From NCBI GenBank assembly GCA_040882645.1, contig JBBEAX010000085.1, forward strand, positions 186,001-250,000: a stretch of 64,000 nucleotides of DNA, in the 5' to 3' direction. The notes below the pieces were generated by a model. That model was not told the DNA's origin and did no database searches. It saw nothing but the letters and a program-made list of their open reading frames with translations. Positions 32,821 to 43,362 of this stretch are shown piece by piece. Made by a program: the position numbers and the translations under genes. Position 1 is the first letter of the stretch, and each line of letters opens with the position of its first letter. Source of the DNA: JAUYIV01 sp040882645. Lineage in GTDB: Bacteria; Actinomycetota; Acidimicrobiia; Spongiisociales; UBA11373.

Positions 32821-34296
32821 ATGGCCCGTCTCCCCCTCGTCGTCGTCTTGGTGGGCACGCTCGCCCTCCCCGGCTGCGGCGACAACGGTGCTGTGACGTA
32901 CACGACCGGGACCTTGCCCACCACCCTCGCTCCGGGCACTACGACCTCGAGCACCACATCCGGCAGCACCACCACACTGCCCGGTGAGGTCGGAAGCCGC
33001 GGAGTCGGCGATTCGTACTTCCCCGAGCTCGGTAATGGGGGCTACGACGTCGAGCACTATCTGATCGAGTCGGTCGTCGATCCGGAGACCGGCGAGATCA
33101 CCGCCGGCAGCACCACCATCACTGCAGTGGCGACGGTGGACCTCGCCGGATTCTTCATCGACTTTCGCAGCCTGGAAATCCTCGATCTCCAAGTCGACGG
33201 TGTTTCCGCCGAGTACGAAGTGGTGGGGGCCGACGTCCGGATCACGCCCGCGGCGACGATTCCGGCAGGCGAGGAGTTCGTCGTCGGCGTCGAGTACCGC
33301 GGCCGACCCGGACTCACCGTCTTGCCCGGCCTCGACCTCGACGCAGGTTGGATCTTCAACGCCGAGGGCGTCTACGTCGTCGCCGAGCCCGACGGTGCCC
33401 ACACCTGGTTCCCCGGGAGCGATCATCCCCGTGACAAGGCCCGCTTCACGATCATCACCACCGTGCCCGAGCCCTTCGTGGTTGCGTCGAACGGAGTCCT
33501 TGCCGGCGAGAGCAGCGCCGACGGCATGACCACGTTCATCTGGGAGATGAACCACCCGATGGCCACCTACCTGGCCACCATCGTCGTGGCCGAGATGGTG
33601 CGAATCGATTCCGACCCGGTCAATGGGATCGAGATTCGGGACTACCTGCCCACCGATATCTCCGGCCGCCTCCCGCAAGCGTTCGAACGGACCGGGGAGT
33701 GGCTGGTGCTCTTCGAATCATGGTTCGGGCCCTATCCCTTCGACTCCTACGGTCATGTAGTGGTGTCGGACTTCGGCGCCGCCCTCGAGACGCAGACGAT
33801 GAGCGTGATGGACCGCCGGAGCCTGAAGGAGGTCGTGGTCGTCCACGAGCTCGCCCACCAGTGGTTTGGGAATTCCGTCTCTGTCGACTCGTGGCACGAC
33901 ATCTGGCTGAACGAGGGCTTCGCCACGTTCGCCGAGTTCCTGTGGATAGAGCACGAACTCGGACGGGCGGCGATGCAAGCCGAGGCGGCCATCCGCTACT
34001 CCATCGTCGAGGACCGGGTCTACGACCCGATCGCCGACCCGGGAGCCGACGACCTCTTCGGCCTGGCGGTGTACTGGCGTGGGGGACTCGCCCTCCATGC
34101 CCTGCGCGCAGAGGTGGGCGACGAGGTGATGCGGGAGATCCTGCAGACTTATGCGGCGCGCTTCGCCGACGGCAACGCGTCGACGGAAGACTTCATCGCG
34201 CTCGCAACCGAGGTGTCCGGCCACGACCTCGCCGCCCTCTTCGATGCCTGGCTCTACCAAACCGACCTACCGCCGCTTCCGTCGCTCGAGGGATGA
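32821..34296 (+). CDS. M1-family metallopeptidase lipoprotein
   Basis: 491 aa zinc aminopeptidase-like protein. Signal peptide ends in a lipobox (LALPGC, Cys19), followed by a Thr/Ser-rich linker, so it is anchored outside the membrane. The exopeptidase-type region has GAALETQTMS in place of GAMEN, the zinc site HELAHQWFG with Glu in NEGFATFAE, and a Tyr in AVYWRGG, all as in M1 enzymes. No C-terminal ERAP-like domain, hence shorter than PepN. A nutritional peptidase role is inferred. Confidence 0.9.
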   Translation: MARLPLVVVLVGTLALPGCGDNGAVTYTTGTLPTTLAPGTTTSSTTSGSTTTLPGEVGSRGVGDSYFPELGNGGYDVEHYLIESVVDPETGEITAGSTTITAVATVDLAGFFIDFRSLEILDLQVDGVSAEYEVVGADVRITPAATIPAGEEFVVGVEYRGRPGLTVLPGLDLDAGWIFNAEGVYVVAEPDGAHTWFPGSDHPRDKARFTIITTVPEPFVVASNGVLAGESSADGMTTFIWEMNHPMATYLATIVVAEMVRIDSDPVNGIEIRDYLPTDISGRLPQAFERTGEWLVLFESWFGPYPFDSYGHVVVSDFGAALETQTMSVMDRRSLKEVVVVHELAHQWFGNSVSVDSWHDIWLNEGFATFAEFLWIEHELGRAAMQAEAAIRYSIVEDRVYDPIADPGADDLFGLAVYWRGGLALHALRAEVGDEVMREILQTYAARFADGNASTEDFIALATEVSGHDLAALFDAWLYQTDLPPLPSLEG

Positions 34297-34349
34297 ACGA
34301 GGGACGGACACCCGTGTGTAACTTGGCCTGAGCCGCAGCGAGGAGGGGC

Positions 34350-35801
<1,452 letters not shown>

Positions 35802-35803
35802 GC

Positions 35804-37198
35804 GTGGACCGGCATCTGTTCGTGGTGCTCGGGGCGACCGGGGACCTCACCTCGCGCAAACTCCTCCCCGCCCTCTATGACTTGATGCGTGATACCGATG
35901 ACTGCGTCGTCCTCGGTGCCGCCACCGCCGACCTCGGGGACGAAGGGTTCCGCAAGCAATGCGTCGAGGCCCTGGTCGCCGAGGCCGTGGCAGCCGCCGA
36001 AGCCGAGGAATGGGTCGCGACCCATATCTTCTACGAACGGGTGGAACGTGACGGCGACTACCGGGAACTGGCTCGCCGGGTCGAGGACCTCGAGCGCCTC
36101 CTCCACCTTCCCGGCAACCGGGTGATGTATCTCGCGGTCCCCCCGGACGTCGTCCCCGTTGCCATTCGGCGTCTCGGCGACGCCGGACTTGCCAGTAGCC
36201 CCGGGTGGACGCGGCTTGTCGTGGAAAAGCCGTTCGGGCGCGACCTCGAAAGCGCCCAAACGCTGAACCATCTCGCCCACCTCCATTTCGGTGAGCAAGA
36301 CGTCTACCGGATCGATCACTACCTCGGCAAGGAGACGGTCCAGAACCTGCTCGTCTTCCGCTTCGCCAATCCGATCTTCGAGGCGTCGTGGAATCGCGAT
36401 CGGGTCGAACGGGTGGAAATCACCGTCGCCGAGTCGATCGGGGTGGGTTCGCGGGGCCGCTACTACGACGAGACGGGCGTCCTCCGGGACATGGTGCAGA
36501 GCCACCTCACCCAGATCCTCGCGCTCGTCGCCATGGAGTCACCGACCCGATTCACCCCACAGGACGTGCGCGACGAGAAGGTGAAGGTGCTGCGTTCCAT
36601 CCAGCCGATCCGACCCGACGACATCGTGCTCGGCCAGTACCAGGGCTACCGAGAGGCGCCCGGGGTGGACCCCGCCAGCGGCACGCCCACCTACGCCGCG
36701 CTGCGGCTGTCGATCGACACATGGCGGTGGCAAGGGGTTCCCTTCTTCCTGCGCACCGGCAAGGCGGTCCGCCGGCATGAGACGGCGGTGGCGGTCACGT
36801 TCCGCGGCCCGCCCGTGTGCCTCTTCCATGGAAAGCCCGACGACTGCATGTCGGCCGGGAACGTCCTGTACCTGAAGTTGCAGCCTGAAGAGGGTTTCTC
36901 CCTCGTGATCGAGGTCAAGGAGCCGGCCGACATGTTCACGGTGCGGCGGATCCCGCTCCACTTCTCCTACACGGAGGCATTCGGGGAGATTCCCGAGGCC
37001 TACGAGACCCTGCTGGCCGACGTCATCGAAGGCGACCCGACCCTCTTCGTCCGCTCCGACGAAGTAGAAGAAGCCTGGCGGCTGTACTCCCCTCTGCTCG
37101 ACGGCGGGTTGGCGGTCCATGCCTATGAAGCGGGCTCGTGGGGTCCTGAAGAAGCGATGGCTCTCCTGGGTGGCGACTTGTGGGCAACAGGAGGCTGA
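35804..37198 (+). CDS. zwf: Glucose-6-phosphate dehydrogenase
   Basis: Entry enzyme of the oxidative pentose phosphate path. 464 aa, about 30-40 residues shorter than typical G6PDH. Nucleotide loop GATGDLTSRKLLPALY and the active-site signature RIDHYLGKETVQNLL are intact. GTG at 35804 (2 nt after the gnd stop, GGAGG 5 nt before) was preferred over upstream starts lying inside gnd. Its 3' end overlaps the next gene by 19 nt. Together with gnd it supplies NADPH. Confidence 0.95.
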   Translation: MDRHLFVVLGATGDLTSRKLLPALYDLMRDTDDCVVLGAATADLGDEGFRKQCVEALVAEAVAAAEAEEWVATHIFYERVERDGDYRELARRVEDLERLLHLPGNRVMYLAVPPDVVPVAIRRLGDAGLASSPGWTRLVVEKPFGRDLESAQTLNHLAHLHFGEQDVYRIDHYLGKETVQNLLVFRFANPIFEASWNRDRVERVEITVAESIGVGSRGRYYDETGVLRDMVQSHLTQILALVAMESPTRFTPQDVRDEKVKVLRSIQPIRPDDIVLGQYQGYREAPGVDPASGTPTYAALRLSIDTWRWQGVPFFLRTGKAVRRHETAVAVTFRGPPVCLFHGKPDDCMSAGNVLYLKLQPEEGFSLVIEVKEPADMFTVRRIPLHFSYTEAFGEIPEAYETLLADVIEGDPTLFVRSDEVEEAWRLYSPLLDGGLAVHAYEAGSWGPEEAMALLGGDLWATGG

Positions 37199-37602
37199 AT
37201 CCCCGCGAGCGCGCCGAGACTGTCCGGGTGGCGCGGCTTGCCACCATCGGCGCTTCCGGGGCACCCCATCTCGTCCCGATCGTCTTCGCACTGGAGGACG
37301 ACCGGATCATCACGCCGATCGACCACAAGCCAAAGCGGTCGCCGCGCCTCGCGCGCCTCGCCAACATCGGGGCGGAACCGCGGGTGACGGTGCTGTTCGA
37401 CCACTACGACGACGACTGGTCCCGACTCTGGTGGGTGCGAGCCGACGGGGTCGCGACGGTGCTCACCCCGGGCGGACCCCGGCATCAGGATGCGGCCGGG
37501 TTGCTGGCCCGACGGTACGAGCAGTACTCGGGGCACCCGCTCGACGGGCCGATCATCGAGATCACGGTCACCCGGTGGTCGGCCTGGGCCGCCGGCAACT
37601 GA
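37180..37602 (+). CDS. PPOX-class F420-dependent oxidoreductase (TIGR03668-like)
   Basis: 140 aa split-barrel flavin/F420-binding protein. VRVARLATIGASGAPHLVPIVFAL is the family's first strands (shown in part), followed by TPIDHKPKR and RVTVLFDHYDDDWSRLWWVR, matching the PPOX class F420-dependent group. Cofactor F420 rather than FMN is inferred from this resemblance. GTG at 37180 overlaps zwf by 19 nt, linking it to NADPH production. Confidence 0.82.
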   Translation: MGNRRLNPRERAETVRVARLATIGASGAPHLVPIVFALEDDRIITPIDHKPKRSPRLARLANIGAEPRVTVLFDHYDDDWSRLWWVRADGVATVLTPGGPRHQDAAGLLARRYEQYSGHPLDGPIIEITVTRWSAWAAGN

Positions 37603-37654
37603 CCCGGCGCCGCCGGACTCGAGCCCCGACGAATCCGCTGCCCGGCGGGGTAGT

Positions 37655-37660
37655 TACCCT
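37655..37660 (+). promoter_or_regulatory. -10 box TACCCT of the pnt operon
   Basis: TACCCT ends 8 nt before GTG at 37669; no Shine-Dalgarno. Marks a leaderless start for pntAA-pntAB-pntB-nitroreductase. Confidence 0.5.
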
Positions 37661-37668
37661 TCCGCCTC

Positions 37669-38784
37669 GTGCAGATTCGACTCCTCCGCGAAACCCGTTC
37701 CGGTGAGCGCCGCGTCGCCCTCACCCCCCGGGGTGCCGCCGCCCTCGTCGCGAAGGGGCACCGGGTGCTGGTCACGCCGGACGCCGGCCTGGCCGCCGGG
37801 TTCCCCGACGCGCAGTACATCGCAGTGGGGGCCGAGATCGCCGGAGACCATCCGACCAGGGTCGACCTGGTCGTGGGCGTCGGACCCCTCACCCTGGACG
37901 ATCTCGGACCGACCGATGCCGCCATCGGCTTTCTCGATCCACTCGGCGCTCCGGCCGAGGTCGAGCGAATCGCCCGGGCTGGCATCACCGCGATCGCGAT
38001 GGAACTGATCCCCCGCACCACCCTGGCGCAGAGCATGGACGCCTTGTCGAGCCAGGCCACCGTTGCCGGGTACGAAGCAGTGCTGCTCGGCGCCTCCTCC
38101 CTCCCCCGGATGTTCCCGATGCTGATGACCGCCGCCGGCACCATCCGCCCCTCCAAGGTGCTCGTGTTGGGGGCAGGCGTCGCCGGCCTTCAGGCCATCG
38201 CCACGGCCAGGCGCCTTGGTGCGGTGGTGTCCGGCTACGACATTCGCCCCGCCGCCCGCGAGCAGATCGAGAGCCTCGGGGCGAAGTTCGTCGGCGGTCC
38301 CACCGCCCTGGAGGCGGAACAAGCGGGTGGGTACGCCACCGAAGTCGACGAGGCCACCCGCCAGGCACAGCAGGATGCTCTCGCCGCCGCCGTCGCCGAG
38401 AGCGACGTGGTGATCACCGCAGCACAGGTTCCCGGCCGGCAGGCCCCGATCCTCGTCACCAGGGCGATGGTGGACTCGATGAGCCCCGGTTCTGTGGTGG
38501 TGGACACCGCGGCGTCGACCGGTGGCAACTGCGAAGTCACCCGCCCCGGCGAGATCGTCCTCCACGGCAGGGTCACCGTCCACGGTCCGCTCGATCTGGC
38601 GTCCCGCTCGGCCGGTGATGCTTCCGAGATGTATAGCCGCAATGTCACCTCTCTCCTCGACCACCTGGTCAAGGAGGACGTGCTGACCTTCGACCCGGCC
38701 GACGAGATCGCCGGAGCCTGTGTGGCTCGCGACGGCCAGATCGTCGACGATCGGGTACGCGCCGCGGCCGGAGGGGCAACCTGA
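37669..38784 (+). CDS. pntAA: NAD(P) transhydrogenase subunit alpha part 1 (domain I)
   Basis: NAD(H)-binding soluble domain of the proton-translocating transhydrogenase. 371 aa. Begins QIRLLRETRSGERRVALTP as in PntA/alanine dehydrogenases; the Rossmann loop is VLVLGAGVAGLQAIATARRLG and GYDIRP supplies the NAD-specific acid. GTG start. One-base overlap (TGATG) with pntAB. The split of PntA into two genes is the three-subunit form. Confidence 0.94.
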   Translation: MQIRLLRETRSGERRVALTPRGAAALVAKGHRVLVTPDAGLAAGFPDAQYIAVGAEIAGDHPTRVDLVVGVGPLTLDDLGPTDAAIGFLDPLGAPAEVERIARAGITAIAMELIPRTTLAQSMDALSSQATVAGYEAVLLGASSLPRMFPMLMTAAGTIRPSKVLVLGAGVAGLQAIATARRLGAVVSGYDIRPAAREQIESLGAKFVGGPTALEAEQAGGYATEVDEATRQAQQDALAAAVAESDVVITAAQVPGRQAPILVTRAMVDSMSPGSVVVDTAASTGGNCEVTRPGEIVLHGRVTVHGPLDLASRSAGDASEMYSRNVTSLLDHLVKEDVLTFDPADEIAGACVARDGQIVDDRVRAAAGGAT

Positions 38785-39083
38785 TGCTCGACCCGGTCGT
38801 CGTCGGCCTGATCGTGTTCGTGCTGGCATCGTTCATCGGTTTCGAATTGATCACCAAGGTGCCCCCGACCCTGCACACCCCGTTGATGTCCGGATCCAAT
38901 GCCATTTCGGGCATCACCATCGTCGGAGCGATGATCGCCACCGGCATCGAGAACGACACACTGGCCGCCGTGCTCGCCTTCGTGGCCGTCGCCGCGGCCA
39001 CCATCAATGTGGTTGGAGGCTTCCTGGTCACCGACCGCATGCTCGGCATGTTCCGCCGTCCGCAGCGGAAGGAAGGCGAATGA
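38784..39083 (+). CDS. pntAB: NAD(P) transhydrogenase subunit alpha part 2 (membrane)
   Basis: 99 aa with three transmembrane helices, corresponding to the C-terminal membrane part of PntA. ELITKVPPTLHTPLMSGSNAISG is the conserved core (shown in part). Overlaps pntAA by 1 nt and pntB by 4 nt. Confidence 0.94.
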   Translation: MLDPVVVGLIVFVLASFIGFELITKVPPTLHTPLMSGSNAISGITIVGAMIATGIENDTLAAVLAFVAVAAATINVVGGFLVTDRMLGMFRRPQRKEGE

Positions 39084-40450
39084 ACGCCGAGTCGGAGGCG
39101 ATCGTCTATCTGATCGCCGCGGTCGCATTCATCGTCGGCCTCAAGCGCCTCGGATCCCCGCGCACGGCCCGCTCCGGCAACACCGTCGCCGCGCTCGGCA
39201 TGCTCCTGGCAATCGTGGTGACCCTCGTCGGCAACGAGGTCTCGTGGGTGGTGCTCGCCGGCGGCGCTGCGGTCGGAACGGTGGTCGGGGCGGTGCTCGC
39301 CCTGCGCGTGCAGATGACTGCCATGCCGCAGCTGGTCGCCGCCTTCAACGGTTTCGGCGGGCTCGCCTCCGCCCTGGTGGCCGGTGCGGTCTTCGTGTCG
39401 GTGACCGGGGAAGTCGACGCGGTGGACATGCTGACAATCATTCTCTCGGTGGTGATCGGAGCGATCACCTTCACCGGGAGCCTGGTGGCCTACGGCAAAC
39501 TCCAGGGGCTTCTCAGCGGATCGCCGATCACCTACCCCGGCCAGAAGCCCGTCAACGCCGCGCTGATGCTCGGGCTGGTAGGCGCCGGAATCTGGAGTCA
39601 GGTGAGCCAGGAGCCGGTGGCATTCTGGGTGGCCGGCGGGATCGCCCTTCTCCTCGGCATCCTGCTGGTGATCCCTATCGGTGGCGCGGACATGCCGGTG
39701 GTGATCGCCCTGCTCAACTCGCTCTCCGGCCTCGCGGCGGCGACCACCGGCTTCGTGATCACCAACTCGGCTCTCATCATCAGCGGCGCCCTGGTGGGGG
39801 CGTCCGGGCTGATCCTCACCAAGTTGATGACCGAGGCAATGAACCGGTCGATCACCCACGTGCTGTTCGGCGCCTTCGGGACCGGCGAGGGTGCCGCCCC
39901 TGCCGCGGCCGGCGGAGGAAACGTGCGAACCACCAGCGCCGACGACCTCGCCATCGCGTTGTCGTATGCCAACCGCGTGGTGGTGGTGCCCGGATACGGG
40001 CTCGCCGTCGCCCAGGCCCAGCACCAGATGCGCGAGGTAGCCAACAGCCTCGAAGCCAAAGGGGTCGAAGTGGTCTACGGGATCCACCCGGTGGCCGGGC
40101 GTATGCCAGGGCACATGAACGTCCTGCTGGCGGAGGCCGACGTGCCCTACGATCGGCTCCTCGACCTCGAGGCGTCCAACTCCCTCATGCCCCGGACCGA
40201 TGTGGTGCTGGTCCTGGGCGCCAACGACGTGGTCAACCCGGCCGCCCGCGACGATCCCGGAAGCCCCATCTACGGGATGCCGATCATCGAAGTGGACAAG
40301 GCCCGGATGGTGGTGGTCGTGAAGCGGAGCATGTCGGCCGGCTTCGCCGGTATCGACAACCCGCTCTTCTATCACGACAACACCCTGATGCTCTTCGCCG
40401 ACGCCAAGAAGGCTCTCGCCGACCTGGCGACCGCGCTCGAGACGGTCTGA
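39080..40450 (+). CDS. pntB: NAD(P) transhydrogenase subunit beta
   Basis: 456 aa. About eight transmembrane helices (proton channel), then the NADP(H)-binding domain III with VVVVPGYGLAVAQAQH and GIHPVAGRMPGHMNVLLAEA (shown in part), and NDVVNPAARDDPGSPIYGMP near the end. ATG at 39080 overlaps the pntAB stop. The complex moves hydride from NADH to NADP using the proton gradient. Confidence 0.95.
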   Translation: MNAESEAIVYLIAAVAFIVGLKRLGSPRTARSGNTVAALGMLLAIVVTLVGNEVSWVVLAGGAAVGTVVGAVLALRVQMTAMPQLVAAFNGFGGLASALVAGAVFVSVTGEVDAVDMLTIILSVVIGAITFTGSLVAYGKLQGLLSGSPITYPGQKPVNAALMLGLVGAGIWSQVSQEPVAFWVAGGIALLLGILLVIPIGGADMPVVIALLNSLSGLAAATTGFVITNSALIISGALVGASGLILTKLMTEAMNRSITHVLFGAFGTGEGAAPAAAGGGNVRTTSADDLAIALSYANRVVVVPGYGLAVAQAQHQMREVANSLEAKGVEVVYGIHPVAGRMPGHMNVLLAEADVPYDRLLDLEASNSLMPRTDVVLVLGANDVVNPAARDDPGSPIYGMPIIEVDKARMVVVVKRSMSAGFAGIDNPLFYHDNTLMLFADAKKALADLATALETV

Positions 40451-41022
40451 TGGAGCTGCGCGACGCGCTGCGGCGGCGGCGCATGATGCGCAACTACACC
40501 GGCGAGCCGTTAGCCCCGGAGGCTCTCGAACGGATCGTCGCCGCTGGGCTGGGCGGGCCTTCCGCCGGCTGGTCCCAGGGTATCTCCGTAGTCGTGGTCG
40601 ACGACCCCCAACGGATCAGCGAGATCGCCCGGCTGTGTGGCGAGAGCGAATACGTGAGCAGTGGATTCGACCCGTGGCTCTCGTCGGCCGGCGCCCACAT
40701 CGTGCTGTGCGTCGAGCCGGCGGTGTACCGGGCCCGTTACTCCGAGCCCGACAAGGATCCGACGGCGCTCGAAGGGGTGCCGTGGTGGTGGGTCGACGGC
40801 GGGGCATCGATGATGGCGATGCTCCTGACGGCAGTCGACGAGGGCCTCGGTGCCGGAATCCACGGCGCCCGGGGAATGGCGGAGGTCCGGTCGCTCCTCT
40901 CCATCCCGGTCGACATCGAGGTTCTCGGCCTGGTCACCATCGGCCATCCTGCGCCGGACCGGCGCTCGGGCTCACTCGCCCGCGGACCACGCCCCGGGCG
41001 GGTCCATCGCGGGGAGTGGTGA
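40450..41022 (+). CDS. Nitroreductase-family oxidoreductase
   Basis: 190 aa FMN-binding fold. MELRDALRRRRMMRNYTGEPL is the family N terminus (Arg cluster contacting FMN phosphate), then GPSAGWSQGI and a C-terminal EVLGLVTIGHP. Substrate unknown. Start overlaps the pntB stop (TGATG). The last 51 nt overlap, tail to tail, the epimerase gene on the other strand. Confidence 0.85.
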   Translation: MELRDALRRRRMMRNYTGEPLAPEALERIVAAGLGGPSAGWSQGISVVVVDDPQRISEIARLCGESEYVSSGFDPWLSSAGAHIVLCVEPAVYRARYSEPDKDPTALEGVPWWWVDGGASMMAMLLTAVDEGLGAGIHGARGMAEVRSLLSIPVDIEVLGLVTIGHPAPDRRSGSLARGPRPGRVHRGEW

Positions 41023-42039
41023 GCGGGCGCCGACCAGCCTCCCGGCGTCGAGCAGACCCTGGCTCAGCAACCAGGGTACCGATGCGTCCACTCCGGCTTC
41101 CACGTCGAACCGTGGCCTCCATCCCAATACCGCGGCGGCCTTGTCCATCACAAACCGAACGCGACTGTCGATCCGCCTCAGGTTCTGCGGCAGCTGGCGG
41201 GCGTAGGTCCCTCGCTTCGCGAAGGGAACCACGATGCTTCCGGCGACGGCGATCAAGCCGGCCGGGATTCCGTGGAACGATCGGTTCCCGATCAGGCTGC
41301 CATAGGCCCCCACATACTCACGCTGGGTGGGCGGCGGGTCGATGGAGCAGTTGAACACCTCGCCCGGGGCGGCGCGATGGGTCGCGGCCACGACCAGCAG
41401 GTCGACCACATCGTCGACGAAGACCACTGGCTGCGAACCGTCTCCGCTGCCGACCATGCGGATCGGACGCCGAGAAGCGCGCTTCATGAAGGTACCGGTG
41501 AAGAAGCGCGACCCAGGACCAAAGATCCCCGAAGGGCGAATCGCGGTGACCGGCAAGCCCCGCTCGGCTCCGATGCGCATCGCCGCCTGCTCTCCCGCCG
41601 ACTTCGACTGCGAGTACGCCTGAGCCGTTGGAGTGATGGGGAGGTCCTCGGTCAGGTCCCCGGTGGCGAATCCATACACCGCCACCGAGGACACGTGGAC
41701 CATCCGACCGGCGCCGGCCGCGGCGGCCGCGGCGGCGACGGTCTCGGTGCCGAGGTGGTTGACCCGGTGGTACGCGGCGACATCGTTGCCTTCGAGGAGG
41801 CCAGCGGTGTGAAAGACGATTTCTGCTCCGGCAATCTCCCGCTTCATCGAGTCGTGGTCGGCGACGTCACCCGGGCGCGGCTCCACCCCATCGGCGAGAC
41901 CGGCGAGCCGGTCGTCGGCACGATCGACGACGCGAACGGATTCTGCCCCGTCCGCCACCAGCCGTTCCGCCAGGCGCGACCCCACCAGGCCCGCCCCGGT
42001 GATCACGACCCGCATCCCGGCGATCAAGTTCTCGGCCAT
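40972..42039 (-). CDS. NAD-dependent epimerase/dehydratase (extended SDR)
   Basis: 355 aa. Nucleotide-binding TGAGLVGSRLAERL at residue 14, the DVAD segment, VSSVAVYG and catalytic YSQSK near 140. The C-terminal half has PSGIFGPG and a VFVDDVVDLLV segment typical of epimerases or 3-beta-hydroxysteroid dehydrogenase-like enzymes. Substrate not readable. ATG at 42039 has AGGAGGAACG upstream. Divergent from metK; its last 51 nt overlap the nitroreductase gene. Confidence 0.85.
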   Translation of the reverse strand: MAENLIAGMRVVITGAGLVGSRLAERLVADGAESVRVVDRADDRLAGLADGVEPRPGDVADHDSMKREIAGAEIVFHTAGLLEGNDVAAYHRVNHLGTETVAAAAAAAGAGRMVHVSSVAVYGFATGDLTEDLPITPTAQAYSQSKSAGEQAAMRIGAERGLPVTAIRPSGIFGPGSRFFTGTFMKRASRRPIRMVGSGDGSQPVVFVDDVVDLLVVAATHRAAPGEVFNCSIDPPPTQREYVGAYGSLIGNRSFHGIPAGLIAVAGSIVVPFAKRGTYARQLPQNLRRIDSRVRFVMDKAAAVLGWRPRFDVEAGVDASVPWLLSQGLLDAGRLVGARSPLPAMDPPGAWSAGE

Positions 42040-42124
42040 CGTTCCTCCTGGTTTCCGACGACCATCCTGCGAACACCGGTGGCCGGCTCGCCAGAGGACT
42101 CCGACCTCACTTCCTCGCCACCAC

Positions 42125-42156
42125 TACGCTGCGGGTGCCCCACCCAGTCTGAGGAG
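42125..42156 (+). promoter_or_regulatory. metK -10 box and Shine-Dalgarno
   Basis: -10 TACGCT (42125-42130) and GAGGAG (42151-42156), 7 nt before GTG at 42164. The implied leader is under 30 nt, too short for a SAM riboswitch. Confidence 0.45.
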
Positions 42157-42163
42157 CCATAGG

Positions 42164-43348
42164 GTGCAGCCGCGCCGCCACCTCTTCACCAGTGAATCCG
42201 TGTCGATGGGTCATCCGGACAAGGCCGCCGACCAGGTGTCCGATTCCATCCTCGACGCCGTGCTCGCCCAGGACCCCGATGCCCGGGTCGCCTGCGAGGT
42301 CCTGTTGACCGACGGCATGGCCGTCATCGCCGGCGAGATCACCGCCGACGTCGAGGTCGACTACGCCGGGGTTCTGCGCGACACGATGCGCTTCATCGGG
42401 TACGACGATCAGGCCGTCGGTTTCGATGCCGACACGGCGGAGGTCCACGTCGCCATCCACGAGCAGTCCCGCGACATCGCCATCGGGGTAGATCGTGGTG
42501 ACGAGATGGGCGCGGGCGACCAGGGGCTGATGTTCGGATACGCCATCGCCGAGACCCCCGAGTTGATGCCGCTGCCGATCACCCTCGCCAACAAGATCAT
42601 CGCCGCCCAGGCGGCCGCCCGGGTCGCGGGCGCGGTCCCCCACCTGCGGCCCGATGCCAAGAGCCAGGTATCGGTCGTGTATGAGCGGGGCGCACCCCGG
42701 GGCCTTGCCTCCGTGGTCCTTTCCACCCAGCACGGGCCCGAGTGGAACGACGACATGCCCGGTCTGCGAGAAGCGGTCGTCACCGACATCCTCCGGCCGG
42801 CGCTCGGCGAGTGGTGGGCGGACGACATCGCCATCCACGTCAACCCGACGGGAAGGTTCGAGACGGGCGGCCCTGCCGGTGACACCGGGCTCACCGGCCG
42901 CAAGATCATCGTCGACACCTACGGCGGGTGGGCCCGACACGGCGGGGGCGCCTTCAGCGGCAAGGACCCGTCGAAGGTCGACCGATCCGCCTCGTACATG
43001 GCCCGCCATGTGGCGAAGAACATCGTCTCGGCCGGTCTCGCCCGCGAGTGCGAGGTGCGGCTCGGCTATGCCATCGGACTCCCCTTCCCTACCGCGGTCA
43101 CGGTCGATTGCCGGGGCACCACTGACTTCGACGAAGAGGCCATCGAGGCGGCCGTCATGGAGGTGTTCTCATTCACCCCCAACGGGATCATCGCCGCCCT
43201 CGGCCTGCGCCGGCCGATCTACCGGCCGACCTCGTACCACGGCCACTTCGGCCGCACCCCCGACGATGCCACCGGGGCCTTCTCGTGGGAGCGGACCGAC
43301 AAGGCCGACGCCCTCCGGGACGCGCTCGGCGTGTCCGCCAGCGCCTGA
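42164..43348 (+). CDS. metK: S-adenosylmethionine synthetase
   Basis: Makes SAM from methionine and ATP. 394 aa. FTSESVSMGHPDKAADQVSD at the start, GAGDQGLMFGYA (methionine/ATP site), GGGAFSGKDPSKVDRSA and the C-terminal GHFGR motif are all intact. GTG at 42164 chosen from the family start and the Shine-Dalgarno; the frame is open upstream but the added residues do not belong. Confidence 0.96.
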   Translation: MQPRRHLFTSESVSMGHPDKAADQVSDSILDAVLAQDPDARVACEVLLTDGMAVIAGEITADVEVDYAGVLRDTMRFIGYDDQAVGFDADTAEVHVAIHEQSRDIAIGVDRGDEMGAGDQGLMFGYAIAETPELMPLPITLANKIIAAQAAARVAGAVPHLRPDAKSQVSVVYERGAPRGLASVVLSTQHGPEWNDDMPGLREAVVTDILRPALGEWWADDIAIHVNPTGRFETGGPAGDTGLTGRKIIVDTYGGWARHGGGAFSGKDPSKVDRSASYMARHVAKNIVSAGLARECEVRLGYAIGLPFPTAVTVDCRGTTDFDEEAIEAAVMEVFSFTPNGIIAALGLRRPIYRPTSYHGHFGRTPDDATGAFSWERTDKADALRDALGVSASA

Positions 43349-43350
43349 TC

Positions 43351-43356
43351 TAGGCT
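43351..43356 (+). promoter_or_regulatory. -10 box TAGGCT of the osmoprotectant importer operon
   Basis: TAGGCT overlaps the metK 3' flank and ends 6 nt before GTG at 43363; leaderless arrangement. It supports the GTG rather than the ATG 15 nt later. Confidence 0.5.
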
Positions 43357-43362
43357 CGGCCG

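Noticed and set aside
42040..42163. SAM riboswitch upstream of metK
   Set aside because: The likely -10 at 42125-42130 leaves under 30 nt of leader with an ordinary Shine-Dalgarno; no multi-stem structure fits.
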